Shown: positions 45,974 through 55,920, counted from the first letter of the stretch. The stretch: DNA of 64,000 nucleotides from Sulfitobacter faviae (GCF_029870955.1 NZ_PGFQ01000001.1:372001-436000), one strand, 5' to 3'. Notes: generated by a model from the letters alone, not told the origin. Numbers and translations are program-made.

Positions 45974-47493
45974 TTAGACAACCGCTGGTGGATGGTCAAT
46001 CGGCATTCCCGGGCTGCGACGGCGGGCCACGGCAAGCCCGGCAAGGCAGAGGGTCAGAAGCAGGATCAAAGGCAAATCACCGCTGCGGCTGTAGAGCGTG
46101 GGCGCCAGTGGCGCCGGCAGCGGCGCGTCGATGAAGCCTGCGGAATTGAGCGGCAGCGAAGCGATCACCCGCCCCTGCGGGTCAATCATCGCCGAGATCC
46201 CGGTATTGGCCGCCCGGGCCATGGGCAACCCCTGCTCGATCGCGCGCATCCGCGCTTGGGCCAGATGCTGGCGCGGGCCTGCGGCCTTGCCGAACCATGC
46301 GTCATTGGTGACCTGCATCAGGAAAGCGGGCCGCGCTGGCGCGGCGTTCACGTCATGGGCAAAGACGGCCTCGTAGCAAATCAACGGCAATGCGGCGCCG
46401 AGCGGCCCCAGATCCAAAACCTGCGCGCCCGGCCCGCTGGAAAAACCGTTCCCCTCCTGCGCGGCGAGGCCGTGGATCCCGAAACGCGCCATCAGATCGC
46501 CCAAAGGCATATATTCGCCAAAGGGCACGAGGTGATGTTTGTCATAAAGCTGATCGACCGCGCCGCCTTCGTCCAACACAACAAGCGAGTTGTAATAGCG
46601 CATGTTCGACCGACGCTGCACGCCCAGCACCACCGGCACGTCCGAGGCTGCGCCGATCTCATCCAAGGCGCTCCCCGCCATGTCCAACGACCATGGGATC
46701 GCGGTCTCGGGCCAGATCACCAGATCGGGGGCGGCGCCTTTGTCCTGCGGCGCGGCGGCGGTGTAGTCGAGCTGGCGGGAGAAATAGAATTCAAAGGTAT
46801 CGGGGTTCCACTTGTCGCGTTGCGCGGCATTGGGCTGCACCAAACGCACCACGTTCTCGGTCAGCACCGCGGGCGTCGCTTGCGGGGGCAGCAGCAACAG
46901 CAGCACCGTCGAGAAGGCCAACGCCCCCTGCCCCAACCGCAGGCTCAAAGGGCCGCGCAGCAGCAAGATCGCGGCGATGGCGAATAGCCAGAGGTTCAGC
47001 GCATAGGGGCCGACCCAAGCAAGGCCCTGCCCCGCCATCACGCCGACCAGTCCTTGAGCGGGCATGGCCCATGGAAAGCCCGTGAAAATATAGGCCCGCA
47101 GCAGTTCCACCGCCGCCCAAGTCAGCGCCAGCGCTAGCTCACGCTTCGGCGCGATCCAACGGGCGAGGCCAAAGGCCAGCCCCCAGAACAGCGCCATGCC
47201 AGCGGCCAGCAGGATCAGCGCAAAAGGCGCCATCCACCCATGCCGCGCCACATCGACCATGAAGGGCGAGACGATCCACTGCAGCGCATGCAGGAAATAG
47301 CCAAAGCCAAAGCCCCAGCCCAAAAGCGCCGCGCGCATTGGCCCGCCAGATTGCGCGCGAAACAGCCAAAACGCCGCCACCAGCCCGGCAAAGAGCAGAA
47401 TAGGCAGTTCATAAGGCGCTTGCCCGAAGGCTGCGATGGCCCCGGCGAGGGGGCCAGCAGCAACCGGCCCCGCATCGCCAGCCGTTGCCTCAT
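45974..47493 (-). CDS. lnt: Apolipoprotein N-acyltransferase (frameshifted in this sequence)
   Basis: Inner-membrane enzyme adding the third acyl chain to lipoproteins. N-terminal membrane helices are followed by a nitrilase-like domain with catalytic Glu in VIWPETAIPW, Lys region YDKHHLVPFGEYMPLGD and Cys in LPLICYEAVF. The open frame continues without a stop into corC, but the family N-terminus is found in another frame: MRQRLAMRGRLLLAP, joined by one added base in the run at 47449-47453 to LAGAIAAFGQAPYEL. That gives a start at 47493 and about 506 residues. Its stop lies at the metK riboswitch leader, so read-through transcription into metK is likely. Confidence 0.9.
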
Positions 47494-48390
47494 CCCCGGC
47501 CCCTTGGGTGCGGACCCGCAACCGTTTGATGCGGCGCGGGTCGGCGTCGATCACCTCGAACTCCGGCCCATCGGGGTGCAAGACCACCTCGCCCCGCGCA
47601 GGCACGCGGCCCGACAGCATGAAGACCAAGCCGCCAAGCGTGTCGATCTCTTCTTCGTCGACGGTTTCATGATCGGTCAGGGAATGGCCAATCTCAGCCT
47701 CAAAATCCCCAGCGGGGTCTTGGCGAGTGCCAGATAAGTGCCGGGCTTTTCGACCGTCCAATAGGTGCCCTCGTCGACGTCATGTTCGTCTTCGATCTCA
47801 CCTATGACCTGTTCGATCAGGTCTTCGATGGTCACCAGCCCGTCGACACCGCCATATTCGTCGATCACCAGCGCCATATGCCGCCGCTCGGCCTGCATTT
47901 TGGTGAGCAGCACGCCGATGGTCATCGACGGCGGCACATAGACCAAGGGCCGCAGCAGGGTGCGCAGATCGAACTTGGTGTTTTTGCCGTTGAAACCGTG
48001 GTTTAGCGCCAGGTCTTTGAGGTGGACCATGCCCACGGGCGTATCGAGCGTGCCATCATAGACCGGCAGGCGGGTCATCCCGCTTTCCTTGAAGACCGAG
48101 ACCAGCTCATCCAGCGTGGCGCTGACCGGCACGGCGGTGATATCCGCCTTTGGGATCGCCACGTCATCGACCCGCATCCGGCGCAGGTTCATCATGCCAT
48201 GGCCCGTGGGCCGCTCGGCCTCTGCCGAGGTCTCTGGCGTGTCGTCCTCGCTGTCCGATGGGCTTAGCGCCTCGAACACCCGAGAAAAGAAATTACCGGT
48301 GCGCATCGCGCCATCATCCGGCTGCTCATGTCTGTCTTCATCTGTCAGCGCGCTCTGCGCCGCGTCAGATGATCCGTCTGTATCGCCCAT
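47490..48390 (-). CDS. corC: CorC/HlyC-family CBS-domain protein (frameshifted in this sequence)
   Basis: Protein of about 300 residues with two CBS domains and a CorC_HlyC (transporter-associated) C-terminal domain, linked to magnesium/cobalt efflux or envelope homeostasis. CBS parts include MRVDDVAIPKADITAVP, GMTRLPVYDG and MALVIDEYGGVDGLVTIEDL. The frame breaks at AKTPLG; one added base in the run at 47707-47710 restores AKTPLGDFEAEIGHSLTD. The exact end is uncertain: a stop overlapping the lnt ATG (47490) needs one more base near 47508-47511, otherwise the stop is at 47409. No membrane domain is present. Confidence 0.85.
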
Positions 48391-48417
48391 TGGGTCCCGT
48401 CTGTGTTACAAAGCCCC

Positions 48418-48933
48418 TCAAGGCCCATTTTCCTTATATGGGTCATCATAACCCATTTTGCCAAGTATTTCGCGCTCCAACCCCTCCATCAACGTCGCGT
48501 CGGGGTCATTTTCATGGTCATAGCCCAGAAGATGCAACAGCCCGTGCACGATTAAATGGGTCACATGGGCATCTAATGGCTTCTCCGCCGCCGCGGCTTC
48601 GGCGGCGCAGGTCTCGAAAGCCAAGGCGATGTCGCCCAGTTCGAGCATCCCGTCAATGCCGGGGGCGACAGGCAGCGGATCGCCGCCCGGGGTGACCGCG
48701 CCGCGTTCCTCCGCAGGCCAGCTCAGCACATTGGTCGCCCGCGCTTTGCCGCGAAAGTCTTCGTTCAGCGCGGCGATGCGGCTGTCGTTGCAGGCCAGCA
48801 GGGTCATCTCAGCGGCTTCGGCATCAAGGCCGAGATGGCCCAGAGTAGCCCGCGCCGCGGCATGGGCGCGCGCCTCAAGGTCGACCGCCGCCCAGCGGTC
48901 GTCTTCGATCACGATGGCGAAATCTTCCAGCAT
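48418..48933 (-). CDS. ybeY: Endoribonuclease YbeY
   Basis: Metal-dependent RNase acting in 16S rRNA maturation and ribosome quality control. The zinc motif HLIVHGLLHLLGYDHEND (H3xH5xH) is intact, and the N-terminal half has ACNDSRIAALNEDFRGKARA with TNVLSWP. ATG 48933, four bases after the phoH stop, is chosen; a longer start at 48963 would overlap phoH. Together with phoH, corC and lnt it forms the widely conserved cluster. Confidence 0.94.
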   Translation of the reverse strand: MLEDFAIVIEDDRWAAVDLEARAHAAARATLGHLGLDAEAAEMTLLACNDSRIAALNEDFRGKARATNVLSWPAEERGAVTPGGDPLPVAPGIDGMLELGDIALAFETCAAEAAAAEKPLDAHVTHLIVHGLLHLLGYDHENDPDATLMEGLEREILGKMGYDDPYKENGP

Positions 48934-48937
48934 CACG

Positions 48938-49927
48938 TCAAGCGGCACCGCTATCGGCCTCATATGCTTCGATAATCGCGGCGACCAGCGGATGGCGCAC
49001 CACGTCCTTGGACGAGAAGTAGTTGAAGCTGATGCTGGGAATTTGCTTGAGCAAGCGCTCCGCATCCTGAAGCCCCGACTGCACCCCGCGCGGCAGGTCG
49101 ATCTGGGTTCGGTCGCCGGTGATCACCATGCGAGAGTTCTGCCCCAGCCGGGTCAGGAACATCTTCATCTGCATCGAGGTGGCGTTTTGCGCTTCGTCCA
49201 GCACCACGAAAGCGTTCGACAGCGTGCGGCCCCGCATGAAGGCCAGCGGCGCGATCTCGATGCGCTTTTCCTCCAGCAGTTTGGCCAATTGCTTGCTCGG
49301 CAAAAAGTCGTTCAGCGCGTCGTAGAGCGGCTGCATATAGGGGTCGACCTTGTCTTTCATGTCGCCCGGCAGGTAGCCCAGCTTCTCGCCCGCCTCGACC
49401 GCGGGGCGGCTGAGGATGATCCGATCCACATGGCCGCCGATGAACATCGACACGCCCACGGCGACAGCCAGATAGGTCTTGCCGGTGCCCGCAGGGCCGA
49501 TGCCAAAAGCCAGTTCGTTGTCGAAGAGCGATTGCACATAGGCTTTCTGCGCATCGGTGCGCGGCTCCACCCGTTTTTTGCGGGTCTGGATCTCGATCGC
49601 GTCCGAGATCGGCATCTCCAACTGGTCGCCCTGACGCACGCCGGTGCCCGCGCCGGAGTTGCCCATGCGCAGCAGCCCGTCCACATCCGCAGGTTCAACC
49701 GCGCGGCCACTTTCCAGCCGGACATAGAGTGCATTGAGCAGGCTCTCGGCCTTCTCAACAGCCTCGCCCTCGCCCAGAATTTGCAAGTGGTTGCCACGCC
49801 TTATGATCTGCACCTCAAGCGATTTTTCGATGGCCGCCAGATGCGCGTCATAGGCGCCGCAGAGGTCGATCAAAAGGCGGTTGTCGGGAAATTCCACCAC
49901 CCGTTCGGCCGCGGTTTCCGGTGTCAT
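48938..49927 (-). CDS. ybeZ: PhoH-like ATPase (YbeZ)
   Basis: 329-residue P-loop ATPase of the PhoH family, functionally linked to YbeY in RNA metabolism. Walker A is GIGPAGTGKTYLAVAVG, Walker B AFVVLDEAQNAT and a following GDRTQIDLPRG. The N-terminal KH-like segment carries IIRRGNHLQILGE. ATG 49927 (MTPETAAERVV) is selected; the open frame upstream lacks similarity. It heads the ybeZ-ybeY-corC-lnt cluster. Confidence 0.94.
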   Translation of the reverse strand: MTPETAAERVVEFPDNRLLIDLCGAYDAHLAAIEKSLEVQIIRRGNHLQILGEGEAVEKAESLLNALYVRLESGRAVEPADVDGLLRMGNSGAGTGVRQGDQLEMPISDAIEIQTRKKRVEPRTDAQKAYVQSLFDNELAFGIGPAGTGKTYLAVAVGVSMFIGGHVDRIILSRPAVEAGEKLGYLPGDMKDKVDPYMQPLYDALNDFLPSKQLAKLLEEKRIEIAPLAFMRGRTLSNAFVVLDEAQNATSMQMKMFLTRLGQNSRMVITGDRTQIDLPRGVQSGLQDAERLLKQIPSISFNYFSSKDVVRHPLVAAIIEAYEADSGAA

Positions 49928-50016
49928 CAGATCAGTTGAAGGCAATGCGCGTATCCTTTGTGAAGCACTAAATGTTGAAATAGTCAGACCAGATCGATTT
50001 ACCAACCCGTCGCGAC

Positions 50017-50048
50017 AAAAAGGGCCGAAGCGCAACGCGCTCCGGCCC
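50017..50048 (-). terminator. Terminator after the lipoprotein gene
   Basis: On the minus strand a 12-base stem GGGCCGGAGCGC/GCGCTTCGGCCC (one G-T pair) with loop GTT is followed by five T, 27 bases after the lipoprotein stop. Confidence 0.9.
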
Positions 50049-50074
50049 GGGGTCTGTGATATGGCCCGCCAAGG

Positions 50075-50398
50075 TCAGTTCGGGTCTTTGATGTTGGAGC
50101 CACCCTTGAAGTGGCCCGCGGTATGTGTCGGTGGCGCCACGCCCGAGCAGACCGGCTTGCCGAATTTATCGAGCCGCGCCGAAAGATAGCCCTCGACCCC
50201 GTCGTCGATGATCCAGTGGTCGCAACCGTTGGGATCGACCCAGATGCCCGCCTGAAGGTTGCTCAGGTGCTTTTTGTCGATGCCCCGGTCAAAGGTCTTG
50301 TCCGAAGGGTAGCCCCGGCCCAGACCGCCTTCGTAATCGGTACAGGCCGAAAGGCCGACGGCACAGGCTGTGACCATGAGAAGTTTCGTCTTAATCAC
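50075..50398 (-). CDS. Small predicted lipoprotein with WVDPxGCxHW module
   Basis: 107-residue protein with a signal peptide and lipobox LSAC (cysteine near residue 19), so it is probably a periplasmic lipoprotein. Residues about 50-90 carry IWVDPNGCDHWIIDDGVEGY and end KPVC, a module also present in the adjacent OmpA-family protein. A GTG at 50398 is the best start: it gives a basic n-region (IKTK). It follows the OmpA gene by 13 bases in the same transcript. Function unknown; the paired cysteines suggest a disulfide-stabilised fold. Confidence 0.72.
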   Translation of the reverse strand: MIKTKLLMVTACAVGLSACTDYEGGLGRGYPSDKTFDRGIDKKHLSNLQAGIWVDPNGCDHWIIDDGVEGYLSARLDKFGKPVCSGVAPPTHTAGHFKGGSNIKDPN

Positions 50399-50411
50399 TT
50401 TTACGGTCCCT

Positions 50412-50987
50412 TCAGCGAATGCAGATGATTTCGACACGGCGGTTCTTGGCCATGTTCGCAGCGGAATTGTTCGGCACGGCGGGCATCCGTTCGCCATAGC
50501 CCCGCACATCGGCGATCTTGGCACCCACTTGATTGGCGATGCGCGCCACGGCATTGGCCCGGTTGTAGGACAGGCGCATGTTATAGGCGTCCGACGCGCG
50601 GCTGTCGGTATGGCCGGTGATGATGTAGGACACCGCCCCGGTCGATTGGAAGAAGTTCGCCAGACGCGCACGACCTTGCGGCGAGATGCTGTATTTGTCG
50701 GTGGCAAAGAACTGATCCGCCTCCATCACGCCGCAGACATCGCCGCGGCGGCACACCGGAATGCCCTGCCGGGTGACATGGGGGGTCATATAGCCCTCGG
50801 CCCCGTCATCCATAACCCAATGTTCACAGCCATCCGGGTCGACCCAGATGGTCGGCGTGTAAACGCCCTTGTCACGGCCCTGTTGCGAGGGTGTCTGCGC
50901 ATCGACCGAGGTGCTGGCCACGGTCAGCGCCGCTGCCATCGTCAGGCTGGCCATGGCGCGCAGTGCTTTGGAAATAGTGGGTCCCAC
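50412..50987 (-). CDS. OmpA-family protein with N-terminal WVDPxGCxHW module
   Basis: 191-residue exported protein: signal peptide (residues about 1-30, cleavage near VDAQTP), then the module IWVDPDGCEHWVMDDGAEGY ... GIPVC, then an OmpA C-terminal peptidoglycan-binding domain with YIITGHTDSRASDAYNMRLS, RANAVARI and NRRVEI. It probably sits in the periplasm bound to peptidoglycan. A GTG start at 50987 gives a proper basic n-region; AGGA lies just upstream; ATG 50954 is an alternative. It is cotranscribed with the small lipoprotein that shares its module. Confidence 0.83.
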   Translation of the reverse strand: MGPTISKALRAMASLTMAAALTVASTSVDAQTPSQQGRDKGVYTPTIWVDPDGCEHWVMDDGAEGYMTPHVTRQGIPVCRRGDVCGVMEADQFFATDKYSISPQGRARLANFFQSTGAVSYIITGHTDSRASDAYNMRLSYNRANAVARIANQVGAKIADVRGYGERMPAVPNNSAANMAKNRRVEIICIR

Positions 50988-51411
50988 AGCGTTTGTCCTA
51001 TTCTAATTTCTGGTTCTTATCTTTGGCAAATGCGACCCCTCCCCGGACCCGCGCCTTTTGAGTATAGGGTCAGGTTAGGTAAAAACGGTCTCGCTGTGAA
51101 GCTGTGAAATCAACATTTTGTGGCCGAACCTTAGCGGCTTACAACGAATCCGCCGCGGGGTAGCGGCAAAAGGGCTTCGGAGCGCGGCCATTTCACCCTG
51201 CCCCGATCCGCCGAAAACGGGCCATTGAAGACGGCTTGGCGACAATCCCACGCAAGCACCTGGGATTGTTCGCAAACACCGGCCCCTGCCATTGAATCTT
51301 CTTGAAAACCGCACCTTTAGACCTAAACCTCTTTCCATCGGATCGCGAGGGTGGGACTTCGCGCGGCTTTGCCGATCTTGATTGCTGCAATGAGAACTGG
51401 GGGACCAACTT
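50988..51411. other. Divergent intergenic region between ompA-like and small secreted gene
   Basis: About 420 bases with no convincing gene. It contains a perfect 9-base inverted repeat ACAATCCCA (51242-51250) and TGGGATTGT (51261-51269) with a 10-base spacer. No RNA family is recognised. Confidence 0.4.
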
Positions 51412-51755
51412 ATGATGAGAACGCTACTCGCCACCGCCGTCACCGGCCTGCTTGCCCTGCCCGCTTTCGCGGGGGTGTGAAATACGCCTATCACAACCAA
51501 GGTGTGGCCCATCCCACGGGCAATGTGATCCACGTCAGCTGCTACCGTGGCCCGTGGAACGACGTGATCTGGGACCGGCCAAACTCGGTCTTCGTGGATA
51601 GCCTCGTGGCCGTGGGCTATGACTTTGCCACCGCCCATGCCGTGGCAGAACGGGTCTGCCGGGATCACACACTCGTCGGCAACCCCGAGGGGCTGAAAGC
51701 GACGATGAAGCGGATCTTTGCGGATGCCGCATCGCACCGCAAACACAACTACTGA
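51412..51755 (+). CDS. Small secreted protein of unknown function (frameshifted in this sequence)
   Basis: About 114 residues. The N-terminal MMRTLLATAVTGLLALPAFAG is a clear signal peptide but runs into a stop; one added G in the run at 51471-51475 restores PAFAGGVKYAYHNQGVAHP and the remainder, with VSCYRGPWNDVIWDRP and two cysteines (SCYR, RVCRD) that could form a disulfide. I do not recognise the family. It is probably periplasmic. Convergent with miaB. Confidence 0.7.
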
Positions 51756-51763
51756 CAAGCCAA

Positions 51764-51785
51764 GGGTGCGCGGCGACGCGCACCC
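51764..51785. terminator. Hairpin between the secreted-protein gene and miaB
   Basis: Perfect 9-base stem GGGTGCGCG/CGCGCACCC with tetraloop GCGA between convergent genes. There is no clear T run, so its termination strength is uncertain. Confidence 0.6.
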
Positions 51786-51810
51786 GTTGCAGACCCTTTG
51801 GGGCTGCGGA

Positions 51811-53115
51811 TCAGACCAGAACGGCGGCCAGAGAGTTCGTCTTGGCCTCGGTCACCCGCACGCGCTGGATGTCACCGATCTGCGCTGTGCTATCCTCGAT
51901 ATGCACCGCATGCAGATACTCCGACTTGCCCAGCATCTGACCGGGTAGACGGCCCTTCTTCTCAACCAGAACCGAGACTTCGCGCCCCACCATCGACTGC
52001 TGGATTTCCTGCTGGTGCTGGGTGATCAGCCCTTGCAGACGCTGCAACCGGTCATCGGCCACGGCTGGATCGACCAGCGGACGTTCGGCGGCCGGCGTGC
52101 CGGGGCGGGTCGAGTATTTGAAGGAATAGGCATAGCCGTAGCGCACCTGCCGGACGAGCTCCATCGTGGCCTCGAAATCCGCTTCGGTTTCTTCCGGGAA
52201 GCCGACGATGAAATCACCCGACAGCACGATGTCGGGCCGTGCTTCGCGGATGCGCTCGAGCAGCTTGAGGTAGCTCTCGGCGGTGTGGCTGCGGTTCATC
52301 CGTTTCAGGATATGGTCGCTGCCCGACTGCACCGGCAGATGCAGATAGGGCATCAGTTCGGGCACCTCGCCATGGGCCGCGATCAGGTCATCGCCCATGT
52401 CGTTGGGGTGGCTGGTGGTGTAGCGGATACGCTCCAGCCCGTCGATCTTGGCCAGCGCACGGATCAACCCGGCGAGCGTCATGCCGCCGTGGTAGGCGTT
52501 GACGTTCTGACCCAGCAAGGTGACCTCGCGCACGCCGCGCTCGACCAGATCGCGCGCCTCGTCCAACACCTTCTCGGCGGGGCGGGAGACTTCGGCGCCG
52601 CGGGTATAGGGCACCACGCAGAAGGCGCAGAACTTGTCGCAGCCCTCTTGCACGGTCAGGAAGGCGGCGGGGGCGCGTTTCGCCTTGGGGCGGCCCTTGA
52701 GGTGGTCGAATTTGTCTTCCGCCGGGAAATCGGTGTCGAGCGCGCTTTGCCCGCCCTGCACCTTCGCCTCCATCTCGGGCAGACGGTGGTAGCTTTGCGG
52801 GCCAACCACCAGATCGACGGCAGGCTGGCGGCGCATGATCTCTTCGCCCTCGGCTTGGGCCACACAGCCCGCCACGCCGATCTTCAGATCGGGCCGCGCG
52901 TCTTTCAGCGGTTTCAGACGGCCCAGTTCGGAATAGACCTTCTCCGCCGCCTTCTCGCGAATGTGGCAGGTGTTGAGCAGGATCATATCCGCGTCATCGG
53001 CGCGGTCGGTGGTGACATAGCCTTGCCCGCCCAGGCTCTCGGCCATGCGTTCGCTGTCATAGACGTTCATCTGGCAACCATAGGTCTTGATGAACAGCTT
53101 TTTCGGTTGGGTCAT
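51811..53115 (-). CDS. miaB: tRNA-2-methylthio-N6-dimethylallyladenosine synthase
   Basis: Radical-SAM enzyme that methylthiolates i6A37 of tRNAs. The 434-residue protein has an N-terminal cluster domain with [23 protein letters not shown] and GVAGCVAQ, the radical-SAM motif [25 protein letters not shown] [17 protein letters not shown] and a C-terminal TRAM domain. ATG 53115 ([14 protein letters not shown]) is chosen; ATG 53124 is an alternative. Confidence 0.97.
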   Translation of the reverse strand: MTQPKKLFIKTYGCQMNVYDSERMAESLGGQGYVTTDRADDADMILLNTCHIREKAAEKVYSELGRLKPLKDARPDLKIGVAGCVAQAEGEEIMRRQPAVDLVVGPQSYHRLPEMEAKVQGGQSALDTDFPAEDKFDHLKGRPKAKRAPAAFLTVQEGCDKFCAFCVVPYTRGAEVSRPAEKVLDEARDLVERGVREVTLLGQNVNAYHGGMTLAGLIRALAKIDGLERIRYTTSHPNDMGDDLIAAHGEVPELMPYLHLPVQSGSDHILKRMNRSHTAESYLKLLERIREARPDIVLSGDFIVGFPEETEADFEATMELVRQVRYGYAYSFKYSTRPGTPAAERPLVDPAVADDRLQRLQGLITQHQQEIQQSMVGREVSVLVEKKGRLPGQMLGKSEYLHAVHIEDSTAQIGDIQRVRVTEAKTNSLAAVLV

Positions 53116-53237
53116 GGCGGGCATCCAAGGGTTTTGACGGATTTCGGGCAGATGGCGTCGTCTAACAGCGGTGGCCGCGTCTTGCAATGCACCCGGAATT
53201 GGCCGACTTTACCGGCGGCAAATTCCAGCGGGGGCCT

Positions 53238-54106
53238 ATGCGGTATCGCGATCTCGACCAGCTTATCCAAGAGGGCCGCACGGCGTTGAACACAGGCCCT
53301 ATCGCCATGATCTTGGTCGAGGATAAGGTTGAGGTCGACACCACCCTGCGTCACCACCAACAGGCGGGGTTCGACAGCGTCGTGGCGCTGATGCCCCCGG
53401 TTTCGACCTGCCCCGCGACTTAGAGGAAAGCGTGCTGCGGGTCGACTATGACGCCACCGCCGAAGCCGCGTTGGAGCGGGCAGTGAACCGCATGATCGCG
53501 GCGGTGCCGGGGCAATGGATTTATTACTGCTACAACGCCGAATATCTGTTCCACCCCTTCAGCGAGACACGCAACGTCAAGGAATTGCTGGCCTTTCATA
53601 GCGAAGAGCGGCGCGATGCCATGCTGGGCTATGTGGTGGACCTCTATGCGCTGGACCTTAAGCAATACCCCGATGCCGTTTCACTCGATCAGGCGCATTT
53701 GGACCGATCGGGCTATTACGCGCTGGCGCGCAAGGATGCGGCCCGGCAGGGGCACCCCAAGGAACGGCAGCTTGATTTCTTTGGCGGGCTGCGCTGGCGG
53801 TTCGAGGAACATGTGCCGCTGCAAAGCCGCAAGATCGACCGTATTCCGCTGTTTCGCGCCAAACCGGGGCTGAAGCTGCGCGGCGACCACACGCTCAACG
53901 ACGAGGAATACAACACCTACGCCTGCGAGTGGCATCACAACGTCACGGCGGCGATCTGCTCGTTCCGCACGGCCAAGGCGCTGAAGCGCAATCCCGGCAG
54001 CCGCTATGACATCCCCACATTCCAATGGCACAACTCCGAACCGTTCGAGTGGCATTCCCGGCAGTTGATGGATCTGGGTTTGATGGAGCCGGGGCAGTGG
54101 TTTTGA
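53238..54106 (+). CDS. Glycosyltransferase-like protein of unknown specificity (frameshifted in this sequence)
   Basis: About 289 residues. The N-terminal part ([25 protein letters not shown]) and the remainder (from [11 protein letters not shown]) are in different frames; one added C in the run at 53394-53398 restores [16 protein letters not shown]. The fold start ([16 protein letters not shown]) and [12 protein letters not shown] look like a family 2 glycosyltransferase, but a DXD motif is not obvious, so the call is tentative. Other features are a Trp/His-rich C-terminus ([13 protein letters not shown]). ATG 53238 is used; ATG 53187 is possible. Confidence 0.6.
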
Positions 54107-54437
54107 CAGGCTCCCCCTTTTAACTGACCCGCCCGGTGGCACACCGGGCATCGCCCTCCCTCCCCCCGGAGGGCGATCTTGCAACGTTTCGGTGGACGGG
54201 CCAGTCAGGGTCCAGAATGACTGTCCCTACATCACGCAAGCGCTCATCGCCCCCCAGGGAGGGCGACACCCTCAGCGCATGGCGGCTAACATTTTCGATG
54301 CCCGGACAAGACGCCGCCGGTATCCGCTACCCTCACCGTTCAGCCCGCAACCGCCCAAAACCCGCGCCCGTCCAAAACCTCCTTGCACTCACCTGCCATG
54401 CACCTATGACGGAAGACAGCCTGAACGGGAGGGTCCG
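54107..54437. other. Intergenic region before psd
   Basis: About 330 bases holding the family B repeat (copy 2) in its first half and the psd promoter region in the second. An open frame continuing upstream of psd is Pro/Arg-rich and not credible as protein. Confidence 0.5.
54145..54278 (+). repeat. Intergenic inverted-repeat element, family B, copy 2
   Basis: About 134 bases with arms CGGGCATCGCCCTCCCT at the left and AGGGAGGGCGACACC at the right; matches the reverse complement of 3943-4073. It lies between co-directional genes in the same orientation relative to them as copy 1. Confidence 0.75.
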
Positions 54438-55130
54438 ATGGCCGTCAACTTGCTCGATACATTCATCAAACCGATGCACCGCGAGGGCATCAAATTCGTG
54501 GCGATCTTCGCCGCTGTCACGCTGGTGCTCTTTGCCATCGAAGAAGTCCTCGGCTGGATCGGCGTCGGCCTGACGATCTGGTGCTACTACTTCTTCCGCG
54601 ACCCCGAGCGCGTCACCCCCGACCGGCCCGACCTGATCGTCAGCCCTGCCGACGGAATCGTCTCACTCATCGAGCCTGCGGTGCCGCCCGCCGAACTGGG
54701 GATGCCGGATGTGCCGCTGACCCGCGTCAGCGTCTTCATGAGCGTCTTTAACTGCCACATCAACCGCGCCCCCGTCGCGGGCAAGGTGCAGGCCGTGGCC
54801 TACCGGCCGGGCAAGTTCTTCAACGCCTCGCTCGACAAGGCCAGCGCCGACAATGAGCGCAACAGCCTGTGCATCCGCATGGGCGACGGGCGCGACATTG
54901 CCGTGGTGCAGATCGCGGGCCTTGTGGCGCGGCGCATCGTCTGTTTCGTGAAATCCGGCGACGGGCTTGAGGCCGGCGAACGCTTCGGCTTGATCCGCTT
55001 CGGCTCGCGGCTAGATGTTTACCTGCCCGAAGGCGTCGACCCGATGGTGCGCATCGGGCAGACCATGGTCGCCGGGGAAACCGTGCTGGCCGAGTTGAAA
55101 CAGCCGGTCATAGAGACCGCCCCGCTTTAG
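54438..55130 (+). CDS. psd: Phosphatidylserine decarboxylase (short form)
   Basis: Decarboxylates phosphatidylserine to phosphatidylethanolamine at the inner membrane. The 230-residue protein is the short archaeal/alphaproteobacterial type with a membrane segment near residues 17-50, [33 protein letters not shown], and the self-cleavage site [10 protein letters not shown] whose Ser becomes the pyruvoyl group. ATG 54438 follows GGAGGG. It is followed by pssA after 10 bases: a phospholipid operon. Confidence 0.95.
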   Translation: MAVNLLDTFIKPMHREGIKFVAIFAAVTLVLFAIEEVLGWIGVGLTIWCYYFFRDPERVTPDRPDLIVSPADGIVSLIEPAVPPAELGMPDVPLTRVSVFMSVFNCHINRAPVAGKVQAVAYRPGKFFNASLDKASADNERNSLCIRMGDGRDIAVVQIAGLVARRIVCFVKSGDGLEAGERFGLIRFGSRLDVYLPEGVDPMVRIGQTMVAGETVLAELKQPVIETAPL

Positions 55131-55140
55131 GAAAGACCCC

Positions 55141-55919
55141 ATGCGCCCCCTTCTGAAAAGACCGGCGCAGACCTTGCGCTGATCCAGCTTCTGCCCAATG
55201 CGCTGACGATCACCGCGATTTGCGCAGGGCTTTCGGCGATCCGCTTTGGGGTGCAGGGCAACTACGTGCTGGCGGTGCAGCTGATCCTTTTGGCCTGCGT
55301 GCTGGATGGGTTGGACGGGCGGCTTGCGCGGCTCTTGCGGTCTTCCAGCCCGATGGGGGCGGAATTGGACTCGCTGGCCGATTTTTTGAACTTCGGCGTG
55401 GCCCCGCCGCTGATCCTCTATTTCTGGGCGCTGCAAGACATGCGCAGCGCGGCTTGGATTTCCGTGCTCGTCTACGCGGTCTGCTGCGTGGTGCGGCTGG
55501 CGCGGTTCAACGTCAACGACAAGGCCGAAGCCGCCAAGGCCAAGAACGGCGATGCGGTGGGCGAATCCGGCTCCTTCTTCACCGGCATCCCCTCACCCGC
55601 AGGCGCGCTTTTGGTGCTCTTGCCGATGACCCTGTCCTTTGCCTTTCACAACCGGCCCATTCTGCCGGATTGGATGATCTGCCTGCATATGGTGCTGATC
55701 GGTTTTCTGATGATCAGCCGCATCCCCACATGGTCTTTCAAAACCACCAAAGTCTCCCGACGTCATGTGAAATACCTGCTGGTAGGCGTGGCAATTTTCG
55801 CCGCCGCCCTGGCCACCTACGCTTGGACCACGCTCGTCGTGCTCTGCTTGGCCTATATCGGCATGGTGATCTGGGGGCTTTTGAGAGCACGGAAAACGAG
55901 TTTAACCAAAAGGAATTGA
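55141..55919 (+). CDS. pssA: CDP-diacylglycerol--serine O-phosphatidyltransferase (frameshifted in this sequence)
   Basis: Makes phosphatidylserine from CDP-diacylglycerol and serine; multi-helix membrane enzyme. The CDP-alcohol motif is complete: VLDGLDGRLARLL, then GAELDSLADFLNFGVAP. The start MRPPSEKTGADLALIQLLPN is recovered by one added C in the run at 55146-55150; without it the ATG frame stops after 13 codons. Restored length is about 259 residues. It sits between psd and pmtA. Confidence 0.93.
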
Positions 55920-55920
55920 A

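Noticed and set aside
45974..47761. Apparent single-protein CorC-Lnt fusion
   Set aside because: Explained by two one-base losses; separate normal termini for both proteins are found in the other frames.
54192..54437. Upstream extension of the psd frame
   Set aside because: Pro/Arg-rich translation across the family B repeat; the real Psd N-terminus with a good ribosome site begins at 54438.
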